Source: Comamonas kerstersii (GTDB lineage Bacteria > Pseudomonadota > Gammaproteobacteria > Burkholderiales > Burkholderiaceae_C). Taken from it: a stretch of DNA of 64,000 nucleotides. Every line of letters starts with the position of its first letter. Positions within the stretch are counted from its first letter, which is position 1. The stretch is from assembly GCF_008801935.1 (NCBI RefSeq), contig NZ_VZOT01000001.1, positions 586,733-650,732 of the forward strand. Direction: 5' to 3'. Shown here in pieces: positions 45,409 through 53,777 of the stretch. Under the pieces are notes generated by a model. The model searched no databases and had not been told where the DNA came from. It saw nothing but the letters and a program-made list of their open reading frames with translations. Position numbers and translations under genes: made by a program.

Positions 45409-45448
45409 ATGCAAAACGCTTTTCAGGGTTAGAAAGATCACGCAGCCA

Positions 45449-46600
45449 TCATGACTTGGCAGCGGTGATGCCCATGGCATCCAGTGCCGCTTGCAGGTGT
45501 CCGACAGTACGCTCCACGTTGTGCCATTTTTCCAGGCCAAACAGGCCAATACGGAAGGTCTGAAAGTCAGCCCCCTCATCGCACTGCAGCGGCACGCCAG
45601 AGGCGGTCTGCAGGCCGGCTGCCAGGAATTTCTTGCCATTCTGGATGTCTGGATCCGTGGTGTAGCTCACCACCACACCGGGGGCCTTGAAGCCTTCGGC
45701 CGCCACACTGGGGAAGCCGCGGGACTCCAGCAGGGCACGCACCTGGCGGCCCAGCTCCATCTGCTCTTCCCGCACCCTGGCAAAGCCGTAGGCGCGGGTT
45801 TCCAGCATCACATCGCGCAGGCGCACCAGTGCATCGGTAGGCATGGTCGTGTGATAGGCGTGCTGGCCTTTTTCATAGCCCTCGGCAATCTGCATCCACT
45901 TCTTCAAATCGCACGAGAAGCTGGAGCTTTGCGTGTCTTCAATCGCCGTGCGTGCGCGCTCGGAGAGCATCACCATGGCGCAGCAGGGGGAGCTGCTCCA
46001 GCCCTTTTGCGGCGCGGAAATCAGCACGTCCACGCCGGTCTTGACCATGTCCACCCACATGGCACCGGATGCCACACAGTCCAGCACCAGCAGCGCGCCC
46101 ACTTCATGCGCGGCATCGCTGATGGTGCGGATGTAGTCATCCGGCAGGATGATGCCGCTGGCGGTTTCTACATGGGGTGCGAACACCACCTTGGGCTTTT
46201 CGGCACGGATCGTGGCCGCCACCTCCTCCGCCGGGCAAGGTGCCCATGGATCCTGACTGCCCGTGCCTTGCTTGCGCGCCTTGCAGACGACGGCGCCGCC
46301 ACCCAGACCAAAGTTGCCGGTGTCAAAAATCTGCGTCCAGCGGTAGCTGAACCAGCCATTGCGCACAATCAGCACCTTCTGCCCATTGGCAAACTGGCGA
46401 GCCACCGCTTCCATGCCAAAGGTGCCGCTGCCGGGCACAAGCACAGCGGTGTGGGCGTGGTAGACCTCCTTGAGGACGCCCAGAATGTCTTGTGCCACGC
46501 CCACAAAGCGTTTGGACATGTGGTTGAGCGCACGGTCGGTATAGACCACCGAAAATTCCAGCAGCCCATCAGGATCGATATCAGGCAAAAGTCCAGGCAT
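45449..46600 (-). CDS. Alanine-glyoxylate/serine-pyruvate aminotransferase family
   Basis: 383 residues of class V PLP aminotransferases. Seen are VLVPGSGTFGMEAVARQFA (cofactor phosphate region), FAPHVETASGIILPD, LLVLDCVASGAMWVDM (Asp contacting the pyridine nitrogen) and ISAPQKGWSSSP, in which the Lys of QKGW is the Schiff-base residue. Typical substrates are alanine or serine with glyoxylate. It begins near MPGLLPDIDPDG. The FKBP gene lies 40 bases downstream in the same direction. Confidence 0.88.
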   Translation of the reverse strand: MPGLLPDIDPDGLLEFSVVYTDRALNHMSKRFVGVAQDILGVLKEVYHAHTAVLVPGSGTFGMEAVARQFANGQKVLIVRNGWFSYRWTQIFDTGNFGLGGGAVVCKARKQGTGSQDPWAPCPAEEVAATIRAEKPKVVFAPHVETASGIILPDDYIRTISDAAHEVGALLVLDCVASGAMWVDMVKTGVDVLISAPQKGWSSSPCCAMVMLSERARTAIEDTQSSSFSCDLKKWMQIAEGYEKGQHAYHTTMPTDALVRLRDVMLETRAYGFARVREEQMELGRQVRALLESRGFPSVAAEGFKAPGVVVSYTTDPDIQNGKKFLAAGLQTASGVPLQCDEGADFQTFRIGLFGLEKWHNVERTVGHLQAALDAMGITAAKS

Positions 46601-46734
46601 TGTTTCTCCAGTTTATGCGGGCGGCACAGGCCCCTATTGCTATGGAAATCAGCTTAGCACGCCGTTTTTCGGCGCGCGAGCCTGCTCAGACTTTCTGTAT
46701 AGCAGGCATATGCCTGTGCATATGCTGCCTGCAC

Positions 46735-47457
46735 TCAGGCTTTGTGGCTGTAGTCGCGTGCGCCAAAAATGCCGCTGCCCACCCGCACCATGGTGCTGCC
46801 TGCCGCAATCGCGGTGTGCATATCGGCTGTCATGCCCAGGCTGATGGTGTCAAACCGCTCCAGCCCCGCCATGCCGCTGGCACGAATGTCCTCAAACACC
46901 TGCACCACCTTGCGGTGCACCTGCAGCATGGCTGCGTCATCAGGCTGTGGGTCGGGGATGCTCATCACCCCGCGCAGCTGCAGGCGCGGCAGCTGCGTGA
47001 TGACGTGTGCCAGCTCCAGCGCCTGCTGCGGCGTACAGCCTGACTTGGTGCTGCCGCCATCCACATTCACCTGAATGCATACCTGCAGCGGTGGCAATTC
47101 CTCAGGACGCTGGTCATTGAGGCGCTGGGCAATCTTGTCGCGGTCAACGGTGTGTGCCCAGTCAAAGTGCTGGGCCACCAGCTTGGTCTTGTTGCTCTGG
47201 ATGGGGCCAATGCAGTGCCAGACCAGCGCTGGCACATCCACCATGGCACGCACGGCAGCAATTTTGTCTACGCCTTCCTGGATGTAGTTTTCCCCAAAGG
47301 CACGCTGGCCAGCCAGTGCGGCCTCACGCACGGCTTCGGCCGGAAAGGTCTTGGACACGGCCAGCAGCGACACTTGTGTGGGCTGTCTGCCGCACTTTTG
47401 ACATGCTTCATGAATCTGCGTGTGAACGCTTTGGAGCTTGTTGGCAATCGTGGTCAT
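46735..47457 (-). CDS. yggS: YggS family PLP-homeostasis protein
   Basis: 240 residues, single-domain TIM-barrel PLP carrier. Seen are SLLAVSKTFPAEAVREA with the PLP lysine, FGENYIQEGVDKI, WHCIGPIQSNKTKL, GVMSIPDP and the C-terminal MVRVGSGIFGARDY. The family keeps vitamin B6 pools balanced and has no clear enzymatic activity. ATG 47457 (MTTIANKLQS) is preferred to the frame start at 47511. It is divergent from pilT, a neighbour arrangement seen in many proteobacteria. Confidence 0.92.
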   Translation of the reverse strand: MTTIANKLQSVHTQIHEACQKCGRQPTQVSLLAVSKTFPAEAVREAALAGQRAFGENYIQEGVDKIAAVRAMVDVPALVWHCIGPIQSNKTKLVAQHFDWAHTVDRDKIAQRLNDQRPEELPPLQVCIQVNVDGGSTKSGCTPQQALELAHVITQLPRLQLRGVMSIPDPQPDDAAMLQVHRKVVQVFEDIRASGMAGLERFDTISLGMTADMHTAIAAGSTMVRVGSGIFGARDYSHKA

Positions 47458-47553
47458 AATCTTTTGAAGCGTACCAAACCATCCTGCCACTGAGCGCAAT
47501 TCGCCGGGCAAGGTGGCACAAAACCATGTGAGATTCAGAGAGGGAGAACTGCA

Positions 47554-48597
47554 GTGGACATCACCACCCTGCTAGCGTTTAGCGTCAAGAACAAGGCCTC
47601 TGACCTGCACCTTTCCGCAGGGCTGCCTCCCATGATCCGCGTGCACGGGGATGTACGCCGCATCAATGTGGACCCGCTGGACCACAAGACCGTGCACGCC
47701 ATGGTCTACGACATCATGACGGACAGCCAGCGCAAGGCCTATGAAGAGCATCTGGAGGTGGACTTCTCGTTCGAAGTTGCCGGGCTGGCGCGCTTTCGTG
47801 TCAATGCCTACAACCAGTACCGTGGCGCAGCGGCCGTGTTCCGTACCATTCCCAGCAAGATCCTGACGCTGGAAGACCTCAACGCCCCCAAGATCTTTGC
47901 CGATCTGGCGCTCAAGCCCCGTGGCCTGGTACTGGTCACCGGCCCTACCGGCTCGGGCAAGTCCACCACACTGGCGGCCATGGTGGACTACCTCAACAGC
48001 AACCAGCACGGCCACATTCTGACGGTGGAGGACCCCATCGAATTCGTGCACACCTCCAAGAAAAGCCTGGTCAACCAGCGTGAGGTGGGCCCCATGACGC
48101 ATTCCTTCTCTGCCGCCCTGCGCTCTGCCCTGCGTGAAGACCCGGACTGCATTCTGGTCGGCGAAATGCGTGACCTGGAAACCATTCGCCTGGCCATGAC
48201 CGCCGCCGAAACTGGCCACCTGGTCTTCGGCACCCTGCACACTTCCAGTGCCGCCAAGACCATCGACCGTATCATCGACGTCTTCCCCGCCGAAGAAAAA
48301 GAAATGGTGCGCGCCATGCTGTCGGAATCGCTGCAGGCCGTGATTTCGCAGACGCTGTGCAAGACCAAGGACGGCAATGGCCGCGTGGCAGCGCACGAAA
48401 TCATGATTGGCACCAGCGCCATCCGCAATCTGATCCGTGAAGCCAAGGTGGCACAGATGTACTCGGCCATTCAGACCGGCTCCAACGTGGGCATGCAGAC
48501 CCTGGACCAGTGCCTGACCGATCTGGTGCGCCGCAATGTGATCAGCGCTGCCGAGGCACGCAGCAAGGCCAAGTCGCCCGAGAACTTCCCCGGTTAA
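47554..48597 (+). CDS. pilT: Type IV pilus retraction ATPase PilT
   Basis: 347 residues. Walker A GPTGSGKST is at about 130-138, the Asp box ILTVEDPIEFVH, Walker B ILVGEMRDLETI, the His box TGHLVFGTLHT and the PilT-specific C-terminal AIRNLIREAK. It powers retraction of type IV pili in the cytoplasm. Translation starts at GTG 47554 with AGGGAGA upstream. pilU follows after 25 bases. Confidence 0.95.
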   Translation: MDITTLLAFSVKNKASDLHLSAGLPPMIRVHGDVRRINVDPLDHKTVHAMVYDIMTDSQRKAYEEHLEVDFSFEVAGLARFRVNAYNQYRGAAAVFRTIPSKILTLEDLNAPKIFADLALKPRGLVLVTGPTGSGKSTTLAAMVDYLNSNQHGHILTVEDPIEFVHTSKKSLVNQREVGPMTHSFSAALRSALREDPDCILVGEMRDLETIRLAMTAAETGHLVFGTLHTSSAAKTIDRIIDVFPAEEKEMVRAMLSESLQAVISQTLCKTKDGNGRVAAHEIMIGTSAIRNLIREAKVAQMYSAIQTGSNVGMQTLDQCLTDLVRRNVISAAEARSKAKSPENFPG

Positions 48598-48622
48598 GCC
48601 CTAGCGATTGGAGACATCAGCC

Positions 48623-49759
48623 ATGGAACGCGATCAGGCCAGCAAATTCATCAACGACCTGCTCAAACTGATGGTGGCGCGCAAGGGCAGTGACCTGTTC
48701 ATCACGGCCGACTTTCCGCCCGCCATCAAGGTGGACGGCAAGGTCACACGCCTTATGGACCAGCCTCTGGTGGCCGCACACACGCTGACGCTGGCGCGCT
48801 CCATCATGAGTGACCGCCAGGTGGCAGAGTTTGAGCGCACCAAGGAGTGCAACTTCGCCATCTCGCCAGCAGGCATCGGACGCTTTCGCGTCAACACCTT
48901 CATGCAGCAGGGGCGCGTAGGCATGGTGCTGCGCCGCATTCCTGCCGACATTCCTTCGATTGACCGCATGGGCCTGCCGCAGGTGCTCAAGGAGGTAGCC
49001 ATGACCAAGCGTGGCCTGTGCATCTTTGTGGGTGCGACAGGCTCGGGCAAATCCACCTCGCTGGCCGCCATGGTGGACTGGCGCAACGAGCACTCCGAAG
49101 GCCACATCATCACCATCGAAGACCCCATCGAATTCGTGCACCCACACAAGAACTGCATCGTCACGCAGCGCGAAGTGGGGCTGGATACCGACAGCTGGGA
49201 GGCTGCGCTCAAGAACTCCCTGCGCCAGGCGCCGGATGTCATTTTGATGGGCGAAATCCGCGACCGCGAAACCATGGAGCACGCCATCGTGTTCTCGGAA
49301 ACCGGTCACCTGTGCCTGGCCACCTTGCACGCCAACAGCGCCAACCAGGCGCTGGACCGCATCATCAACTTCTTCCCCGAAGAGCGCCGCGAACAGCTAC
49401 TGCTGGACCTGTCGCTGAACCTGCGCGCCATGATCTCGCAGCGCCTGCTGGCACGTGAGAACGAAAAGGGCCGTGTGGCGGCCATGGAAGTGCTGCTCAA
49501 TACACCACTGATTTCTGACCTGATCGCCAAGGGCGATGTGGTGGAAATCAAGGAAATCATGAAGAAAAGCCGCGAACTGGGCATGCAGACCTTTGACCAG
49601 GCCCTGTTTGACCTCTACGACAGCGGCACCGTCAGCTACGAAGACGCGCTGCGCAATGCGGACTCAGTCAACGACCTGCGCCTGCAGATCAAGCTGCACA
49701 GCAAGCGTGCGCACAACCCCAATCTGGCGGCTGGCACCGAGCACTTCCGCCTGCTGTAG
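48623..49759 (+). CDS. pilU: Type IV pilus accessory ATPase PilU
   Basis: 378 residues. Walker A GATGSGKST is at about 137-145, then IITIEDPIEFVHPH, ILMGEIRDRETM and the His box TGHLCLATLHA. The AIRNLIRE motif of PilT is replaced by LISDLIAKGDVVEIKEIM, as expected for PilU. It works with PilT in retraction under load. ATG 48623 has GGAG upstream, and the TTG start at 48608 is less likely. Confidence 0.94.
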   Translation: MERDQASKFINDLLKLMVARKGSDLFITADFPPAIKVDGKVTRLMDQPLVAAHTLTLARSIMSDRQVAEFERTKECNFAISPAGIGRFRVNTFMQQGRVGMVLRRIPADIPSIDRMGLPQVLKEVAMTKRGLCIFVGATGSGKSTSLAAMVDWRNEHSEGHIITIEDPIEFVHPHKNCIVTQREVGLDTDSWEAALKNSLRQAPDVILMGEIRDRETMEHAIVFSETGHLCLATLHANSANQALDRIINFFPEERREQLLLDLSLNLRAMISQRLLARENEKGRVAAMEVLLNTPLISDLIAKGDVVEIKEIMKKSRELGMQTFDQALFDLYDSGTVSYEDALRNADSVNDLRLQIKLHSKRAHNPNLAAGTEHFRLL

Positions 49760-49792
49760 ACCTGCCCCCTGCCCTCAGCAGCCAACGCGCAT

Positions 49793-49822
49793 AAAAAAAT
49801 CCCGGACGTTCCGGGATTTTTT
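49793..49822. terminator. Bidirectional Rho-independent terminator
   Basis: The arms ATCCCGGA and TCCGGGAT have an A-run and a T-run on the two sides, between pilU and the convergent BON-domain gene. Confidence 0.9.
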
Positions 49823-49840
49823 ATCAGCTTGCAACTGCCA

Positions 49841-50542
49841 TCATTTCACCGGCGTGATTTCCACGACAGGCTCCGCTGCCTGCACTGCAGGTGCGGCAGT
49901 GCCCTGCTTTTCCAGGGCTTCCTCGCGGGCCTTGTAGTTGGCCAGATCGTCTTCGCTGATGGTTTCAAACACGCGCACCACCTTGCTCACGCCATTGACG
50001 CCACGCGCAATTTCCGCCGCACGCTTGGACTCGCGGGGCGTCACAATGCCCATCAAATAGACCACGTTCTGCTCGGTCACCACCTTGATGGTGTTGGCCT
50101 GCAAGTCCTTGGCATCCAGGAAGCTGGCCTTGACCTTGCTGGTGATGAAAGCGTCCTTGGAGCGCTGGCTCAGCGAAGACACAAAAGGCACGACCTGCAC
50201 TTCGTTCACCACGCGACGCACGTTCTCCACGCTGGCCACGGCACGCTCCAGCGCTTCCTTCTGCGCAGCCGTGCGTACTTCGCCGGTGATCATGGCCGTG
50301 CGGTTAAAGCTGGTCACGCTGGCGCGGGAGCCTTCGGGCAGGATTTCGCGGATCTTGGCTGCAGCCTTTTGCTCAATGCGTTCGTCTTCCACAATCATTC
50401 CAGAGGTGCGGCGGTCCGTCGCCACCATGGCCGTGGTCACAGCGCCACCACCCAGCACCAGCGGCACGCATGCCGTCAGGCTGCCCAGCAGCAAAGTACC
50501 TCCCAGTACCGCTACCCCTGTTCGATACCATTGTTTTTTCAT
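49841..50542 (-). CDS. dolP: BON-domain outer-membrane lipoprotein (DolP/YraP-like)
   Basis: 233 residues. The lipobox LGSLTAC puts the lipid cysteine at 25. Two BON domains follow (about 50-120: RIEQKAAAKIREILPEGSRASV, RTAQKEALERAVASVENVRR; and about 130-200: KDAFITSKVKASFLDAKDLQANTIKV, NVVYLMGIVTPRESKRAAEIARGV). The family supports outer-membrane integrity. The tail of about 30 residues is acidic and Ala/Glu-rich. Its ATG overlaps the diaA stop by one base, the same order as E. coli diaA-dolP. Confidence 0.88.
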   Translation of the reverse strand: MKKQWYRTGVAVLGGTLLLGSLTACVPLVLGGGAVTTAMVATDRRTSGMIVEDERIEQKAAAKIREILPEGSRASVTSFNRTAMITGEVRTAAQKEALERAVASVENVRRVVNEVQVVPFVSSLSQRSKDAFITSKVKASFLDAKDLQANTIKVVTEQNVVYLMGIVTPRESKRAAEIARGVNGVSKVVRVFETISEDDLANYKAREEALEKQGTAAPAVQAAEPVVEITPVK

Positions 50543-51138
50543 CACATCTCCTGTTCGCCCAGCAACTGGGTATCCACACCATCGCACAAACAATTGAGCA
50601 CCAGGTCATGCACCTCACGCACGCGCGCAGGGCGCTCGTGGGGCACACAGATCAGCGTATCGGTTTCACGCATGCGGCCCGCCAGCGCACCACCGGTATG
50701 ACCAGTCAGGGCCACCACCATCATGTCGCGCTCGTGGGCGGCCTCCACCGCATCCAACAGACAGGTTTCATTGCCGGTGATGGAAATCACCAGCAGCACA
50801 TCGCCAGCCTGGCCCAGCGAACGCACCTGCCGCGCCAGATAGTGGTTGGACAGACTGGGCGTGCCCGCAATGGTTCCCAGATAGCCGCTGTCCGAGGTCA
50901 GTGCCACCGCTGCCAGCTCCGGCCGATCACGCTCGAAGCCGCTGACGCACAGGCCTGCAAACATCTGTGCCTGGCTGGCCGATGCCCCCGTGCCGCAGGC
51001 CAGAATCTTGCCGCCGCCGGTGATGCTGGCAACCAGCGCCTGAATGGCAGAGGCAATGGGCAGACTCAGCGCTTGTGCGGACTGGTACTTCAGGTCCGCG
51101 CTGTCGATGAAATGTTGTTGAATTTGTTGATCAAGCAT
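50542..51138 (-). CDS. diaA: SIS-domain protein DiaA/GmhA-type
   Basis: 198 residues. The SIS fold shows KILACGTGASASQAQMFAGL, in which the glycine-rich loop is conserved, LFVI-like DVLLVISITGNETCLL, and the phosphosugar-binding DMMVVALTGHTGGAL. Proteins of this group are either DnaA-binding initiator-associating factors (DiaA) or sedoheptulose-7-phosphate isomerases (GmhA). The place next to yraN and a dolP-like gene supports DiaA. The GmhA catalytic residues were not checked individually. Confidence 0.85.
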   Translation of the reverse strand: MLDQQIQQHFIDSADLKYQSAQALSLPIASAIQALVASITGGGKILACGTGASASQAQMFAGLCVSGFERDRPELAAVALTSDSGYLGTIAGTPSLSNHYLARQVRSLGQAGDVLLVISITGNETCLLDAVEAAHERDMMVVALTGHTGGALAGRMRETDTLICVPHERPARVREVHDLVLNCLCDGVDTQLLGEQEM

Positions 51139-51233
51139 GGGGTGGTGATGATAACTGTGGGCTTTCTCGGATTTTGTAGCGTTCAGTAAGGGACTGCATC
51201 GCCTTGCCGCAGTTCCCGCAGGCAGACCCGTGG

Positions 51234-51650
51234 TCAGTCTGCCTCAAATGCCGATGCAATCCACTGCAGCTGGCCTGCGTCCATCAGCACCACATCAAAG
51301 CGGCAGGCTGCTGCACTGCCCTGCGCCTGCAGCCAGCACTGCGCGGCATGGATGAGCCGCTGACGCTTGGCATGGCCAATGCTGCCACCTGCACCACCAA
51401 AGCCGGTGTGACTGCGGCTGCGCACTTCCACAAACACCACCGTGCCATCTGCGGCTTGCAGGATTAAATCAATCTCACCCCCTCCGCGTCCGGGCGTTCG
51501 ATAATTACGCGCTAACAACCGCAGGCCTTGTGCCTGCAGATAGGCCAGTGCCTGATCTTCAGCCTGCTGCCCCTTGCTGCATGTGCTCTGCATCTGAGCG
51601 TCCGTGTGGGTAGCTGCAGCCGTGCTGCGCCCACGCTGCCACCAATGCAT
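51234..51650 (-). CDS. yraN: YraN/UPF0102 family putative endonuclease
   Basis: 138 residues with the restriction-endonuclease-like core of the UPF0102 family: GLRLLARNYRTPGRGGGEID (active-site acid), ILQAADGTVVFVEVRSRS (the ExK-like E-V-R part, with Arg where Lys is common) and GSIGHAKRQRLIHAAQCWL. Its biological role is unsettled. The N-terminal start is uncertain; ATG 51650 (MHWWQRG) is chosen, but a shorter form from MQSTCSKG is possible. Confidence 0.83.
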   Translation of the reverse strand: MHWWQRGRSTAAATHTDAQMQSTCSKGQQAEDQALAYLQAQGLRLLARNYRTPGRGGGEIDLILQAADGTVVFVEVRSRSHTGFGGAGGSIGHAKRQRLIHAAQCWLQAQGSAAACRFDVVLMDAGQLQWIASAFEAD

Positions 51651-51680
51651 ATCTGCCCCTCCCCCTTGTAGCAATGGCTG

Positions 51681-52622
51681 TCATGACGCTGCCCCCTTAA
51701 ACAGGTTGTAGCCCAGCGCCTGTGCCACATGGGCCACCATTTTCTGCCCACGCACGCTGTTGCCCACACTGTCCAGCGGTGGCGAAAACGCTGCAATTCC
51801 CATTACGCCAGGTACGACCGCCACAATGCCGCCACCTACGCCACTCTTGCCAGGCAGGCCCACGGCATACGCCCAGTCGCCCGAGCTTTCATACATGCCC
51901 TCCATCATCATTTCGGCCAGAATTTTGGGTACATGCGCGGCCTGCAGCACGCGCTGGCGGGTCAAGGGGTTCACACCTGCTGCAGCCAGCGTCGCCCCCA
52001 TGGTGGCCAGCTCCAGCGTGTTCAGCAAGGTTGAGCACTGGCGCGTATACACATCACAGGCCTCCATGGGGTCGCAATACATATAGCCTGCTGACTGCAG
52101 CAGCCATGCAATTGCACGGTTGTGCCCATTGGTGCTCTGCTCGGAATCGTTCAGCGATGGTGACAGTGCGATCTCGCTGGAACCCATGGCCTGCTGCATC
52201 TGCAGCATGCGCTGCCAGCGCTCTTCCACGGAAGCTGCCTTAACCAGGCTGGTCGCCGCCATGGCACCAGCATTCACCAGCGGTGACAGGGGCTTGCCGC
52301 CATGTAGCTCCAGTGCAATGACCGAGTTGAAAGGCAAGCCGGTAGCCTGCGCACCAATCTTGCTGTGGATGGCTTCAGCCCCCCAGTCTTCCAGCGCCAG
52401 TGCCAGCGCGCAAACCTTGGAGATGGACTCCAGCGCAAAGCGGTACTGTGCATCCCCTGCGGTAGCCACTTGCCCTGCAGCCGTCACCACAGCGATGGCT
52501 GACAAATGGCTGGGAATGTCTGCCAGAAAGGGAATGTAGTTGGCATTGGCGCCGCCCTGGGCCTGCCCGTGGGCTTGATACGCGGCCTGCACTGCCGCCT
52601 GTACGGCTTCGAAATCTCGCAT
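51681..52622 (-). CDS. glsA: Glutaminase GlsA
   Basis: 313 residues of the beta-lactamase-like serine glutaminases, which hydrolyse glutamine to glutamate and ammonia. Seen are the Ser-x-x-Lys motif in ISKVCALALA (after ALES), VGAMAATS-like VNAGAMAATSLV, SEQSTNGHNRAIAWLL, and VGLPGKSGVGGGIVAVVPG. ATG 52622 (MRDFEAVQAA) has AGGAGG just upstream. The longer frame to 52862 has no conserved residues. It interrupts the usual rsmI-yraN adjacency. Confidence 0.92.
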   Translation of the reverse strand: MRDFEAVQAAVQAAYQAHGQAQGGANANYIPFLADIPSHLSAIAVVTAAGQVATAGDAQYRFALESISKVCALALALEDWGAEAIHSKIGAQATGLPFNSVIALELHGGKPLSPLVNAGAMAATSLVKAASVEERWQRMLQMQQAMGSSEIALSPSLNDSEQSTNGHNRAIAWLLQSAGYMYCDPMEACDVYTRQCSTLLNTLELATMGATLAAAGVNPLTRQRVLQAAHVPKILAEMMMEGMYESSGDWAYAVGLPGKSGVGGGIVAVVPGVMGIAAFSPPLDSVGNSVRGQKMVAHVAQALGYNLFKGAAS

Positions 52623-52795
52623 GTCATTTTCCTCCTGATGCACTGTTCCCCCCTCACGCAAGCATTCTTTCTCGCCAGGCAAGGCCATAGCATGGGGTAT
52701 AGCACAGGCGCTGCGGGCCGCATATTTGAGCACTGATACGTACAATCTGCGCCACTGCATGAAGGGGCCTTGGCGCCCCATTTCAAGGAACAACA

Positions 52796-53725
52796 TTGAG
52801 TGCCTCTTTTGCATCGGCATTGACAGCAGCGCGTGATGCAGCTGCCTCGCAAAATTATCCACAAGGCGTGCTCTACGTCATCGCCACGCCTATCGGCAAT
52901 CTGGCCGACATCTCGCTGCGCGCCCTGCACGTGCTGCAGATCGTGGACGCCATTGCCTGCGAAGACACACGCCACACCCAGGGCATGCTGCGCAGCTACG
53001 GGCTGGACCGCCCCGGCAGCCAGCTGCTGGCCGTGCACCAGCACAACGAGGCCGAGGCCGCCGCAGGCATCATTGCCCGCCTGCAGCAAGGCCAGCGCAT
53101 TGCCTATGTGAGCGATGCTGGCACTCCCGGTGTGAGCGATCCCGGCGCGCGCCTGTGCGCTGCGCTGCAGGCCCACGGCCTGCGCGCCATGCCCCTGCCC
53201 GGTGCCAGCAGCGTGACTAGCGCCATCAGCGTGGCAGGCTGCGTGCCCCCCGGCCAGACCGATGGCGGCTTTGTGTTTGCCGGTTTTCTGCCCACCAAAA
53301 ATGCCGAGCGCCAGGCGGCCGTGCAAAAGCTGGCGGCAGAGCCGCGCTGCACCGTGCTGCTGGAAGCGCCACACCGCATTCAGGACATGGTCAAAGCCCT
53401 GGCCGTGCTGGGTGAGCGCAAGGTGACGCTGGCGCGCGAAATCACCAAGCAGTTTGAGCAGGTGAGCACCCATGCCGCGCAGGACGTCGCCGCCTGGCTG
53501 GAAGCCGAAGCCACGCGCAGCAAGGGCGAGTTCGTCATCGTGCTGCACCCGGTGGAGCTGCAGCAGGAAAACGGCGAAGCCGAGCGCGTATTGCGCCTGC
53601 TGCTGGCTGAGCTGCCGACCAAGACGGCCGTCAAGCTCACCGCCGAAATCACCGGCGCCAACCGCAACACCTTGTATGAGCGCGCGCTGGAGATCAAGCG
53701 CGAAGCGGAAGGCGACGAGGAATAA
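52796..53725 (+). CDS. rsmI: 16S rRNA (cytidine-1402-2'-O)-methyltransferase RsmI
   Basis: 309 residues of the SAM-dependent tetrapyrrole-methylase fold. Seen are GVLYVIATPIGNLADISLRAL, DAIACEDTRHTQGML, AYVSDAGTPGVSDPGARL and PLPGASSVTSAISVAGC. It methylates the ribose of C1402 in 16S rRNA. The start is TTG 52796 (MSASFASAL) with AAGGAA upstream. It is divergent from glsA and convergent with the Hsp70-family gene. Confidence 0.94.
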   Translation: MSASFASALTAARDAAASQNYPQGVLYVIATPIGNLADISLRALHVLQIVDAIACEDTRHTQGMLRSYGLDRPGSQLLAVHQHNEAEAAAGIIARLQQGQRIAYVSDAGTPGVSDPGARLCAALQAHGLRAMPLPGASSVTSAISVAGCVPPGQTDGGFVFAGFLPTKNAERQAAVQKLAAEPRCTVLLEAPHRIQDMVKALAVLGERKVTLAREITKQFEQVSTHAAQDVAAWLEAEATRSKGEFVIVLHPVELQQENGEAERVLRLLLAELPTKTAVKLTAEITGANRNTLYERALEIKREAEGDEE

Positions 53726-53736
53726 CAGCCAAATTG

Positions 53737-53777
53737 GCCGCTAGCGCTTATGCAGCAAGCGCTGGCAGCTATGTTTT
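53737..53777. terminator. Hairpin terminator/repeat copy
   Basis: The arms GCCGCTAGCGCTT (53737) and AAGCGCTGGCAGCT (53757-53770) form a stem with a short loop, followed by a T-run that reaches the stop codon of the Hsp70 gene. It serves both convergent genes. Confidence 0.75.
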
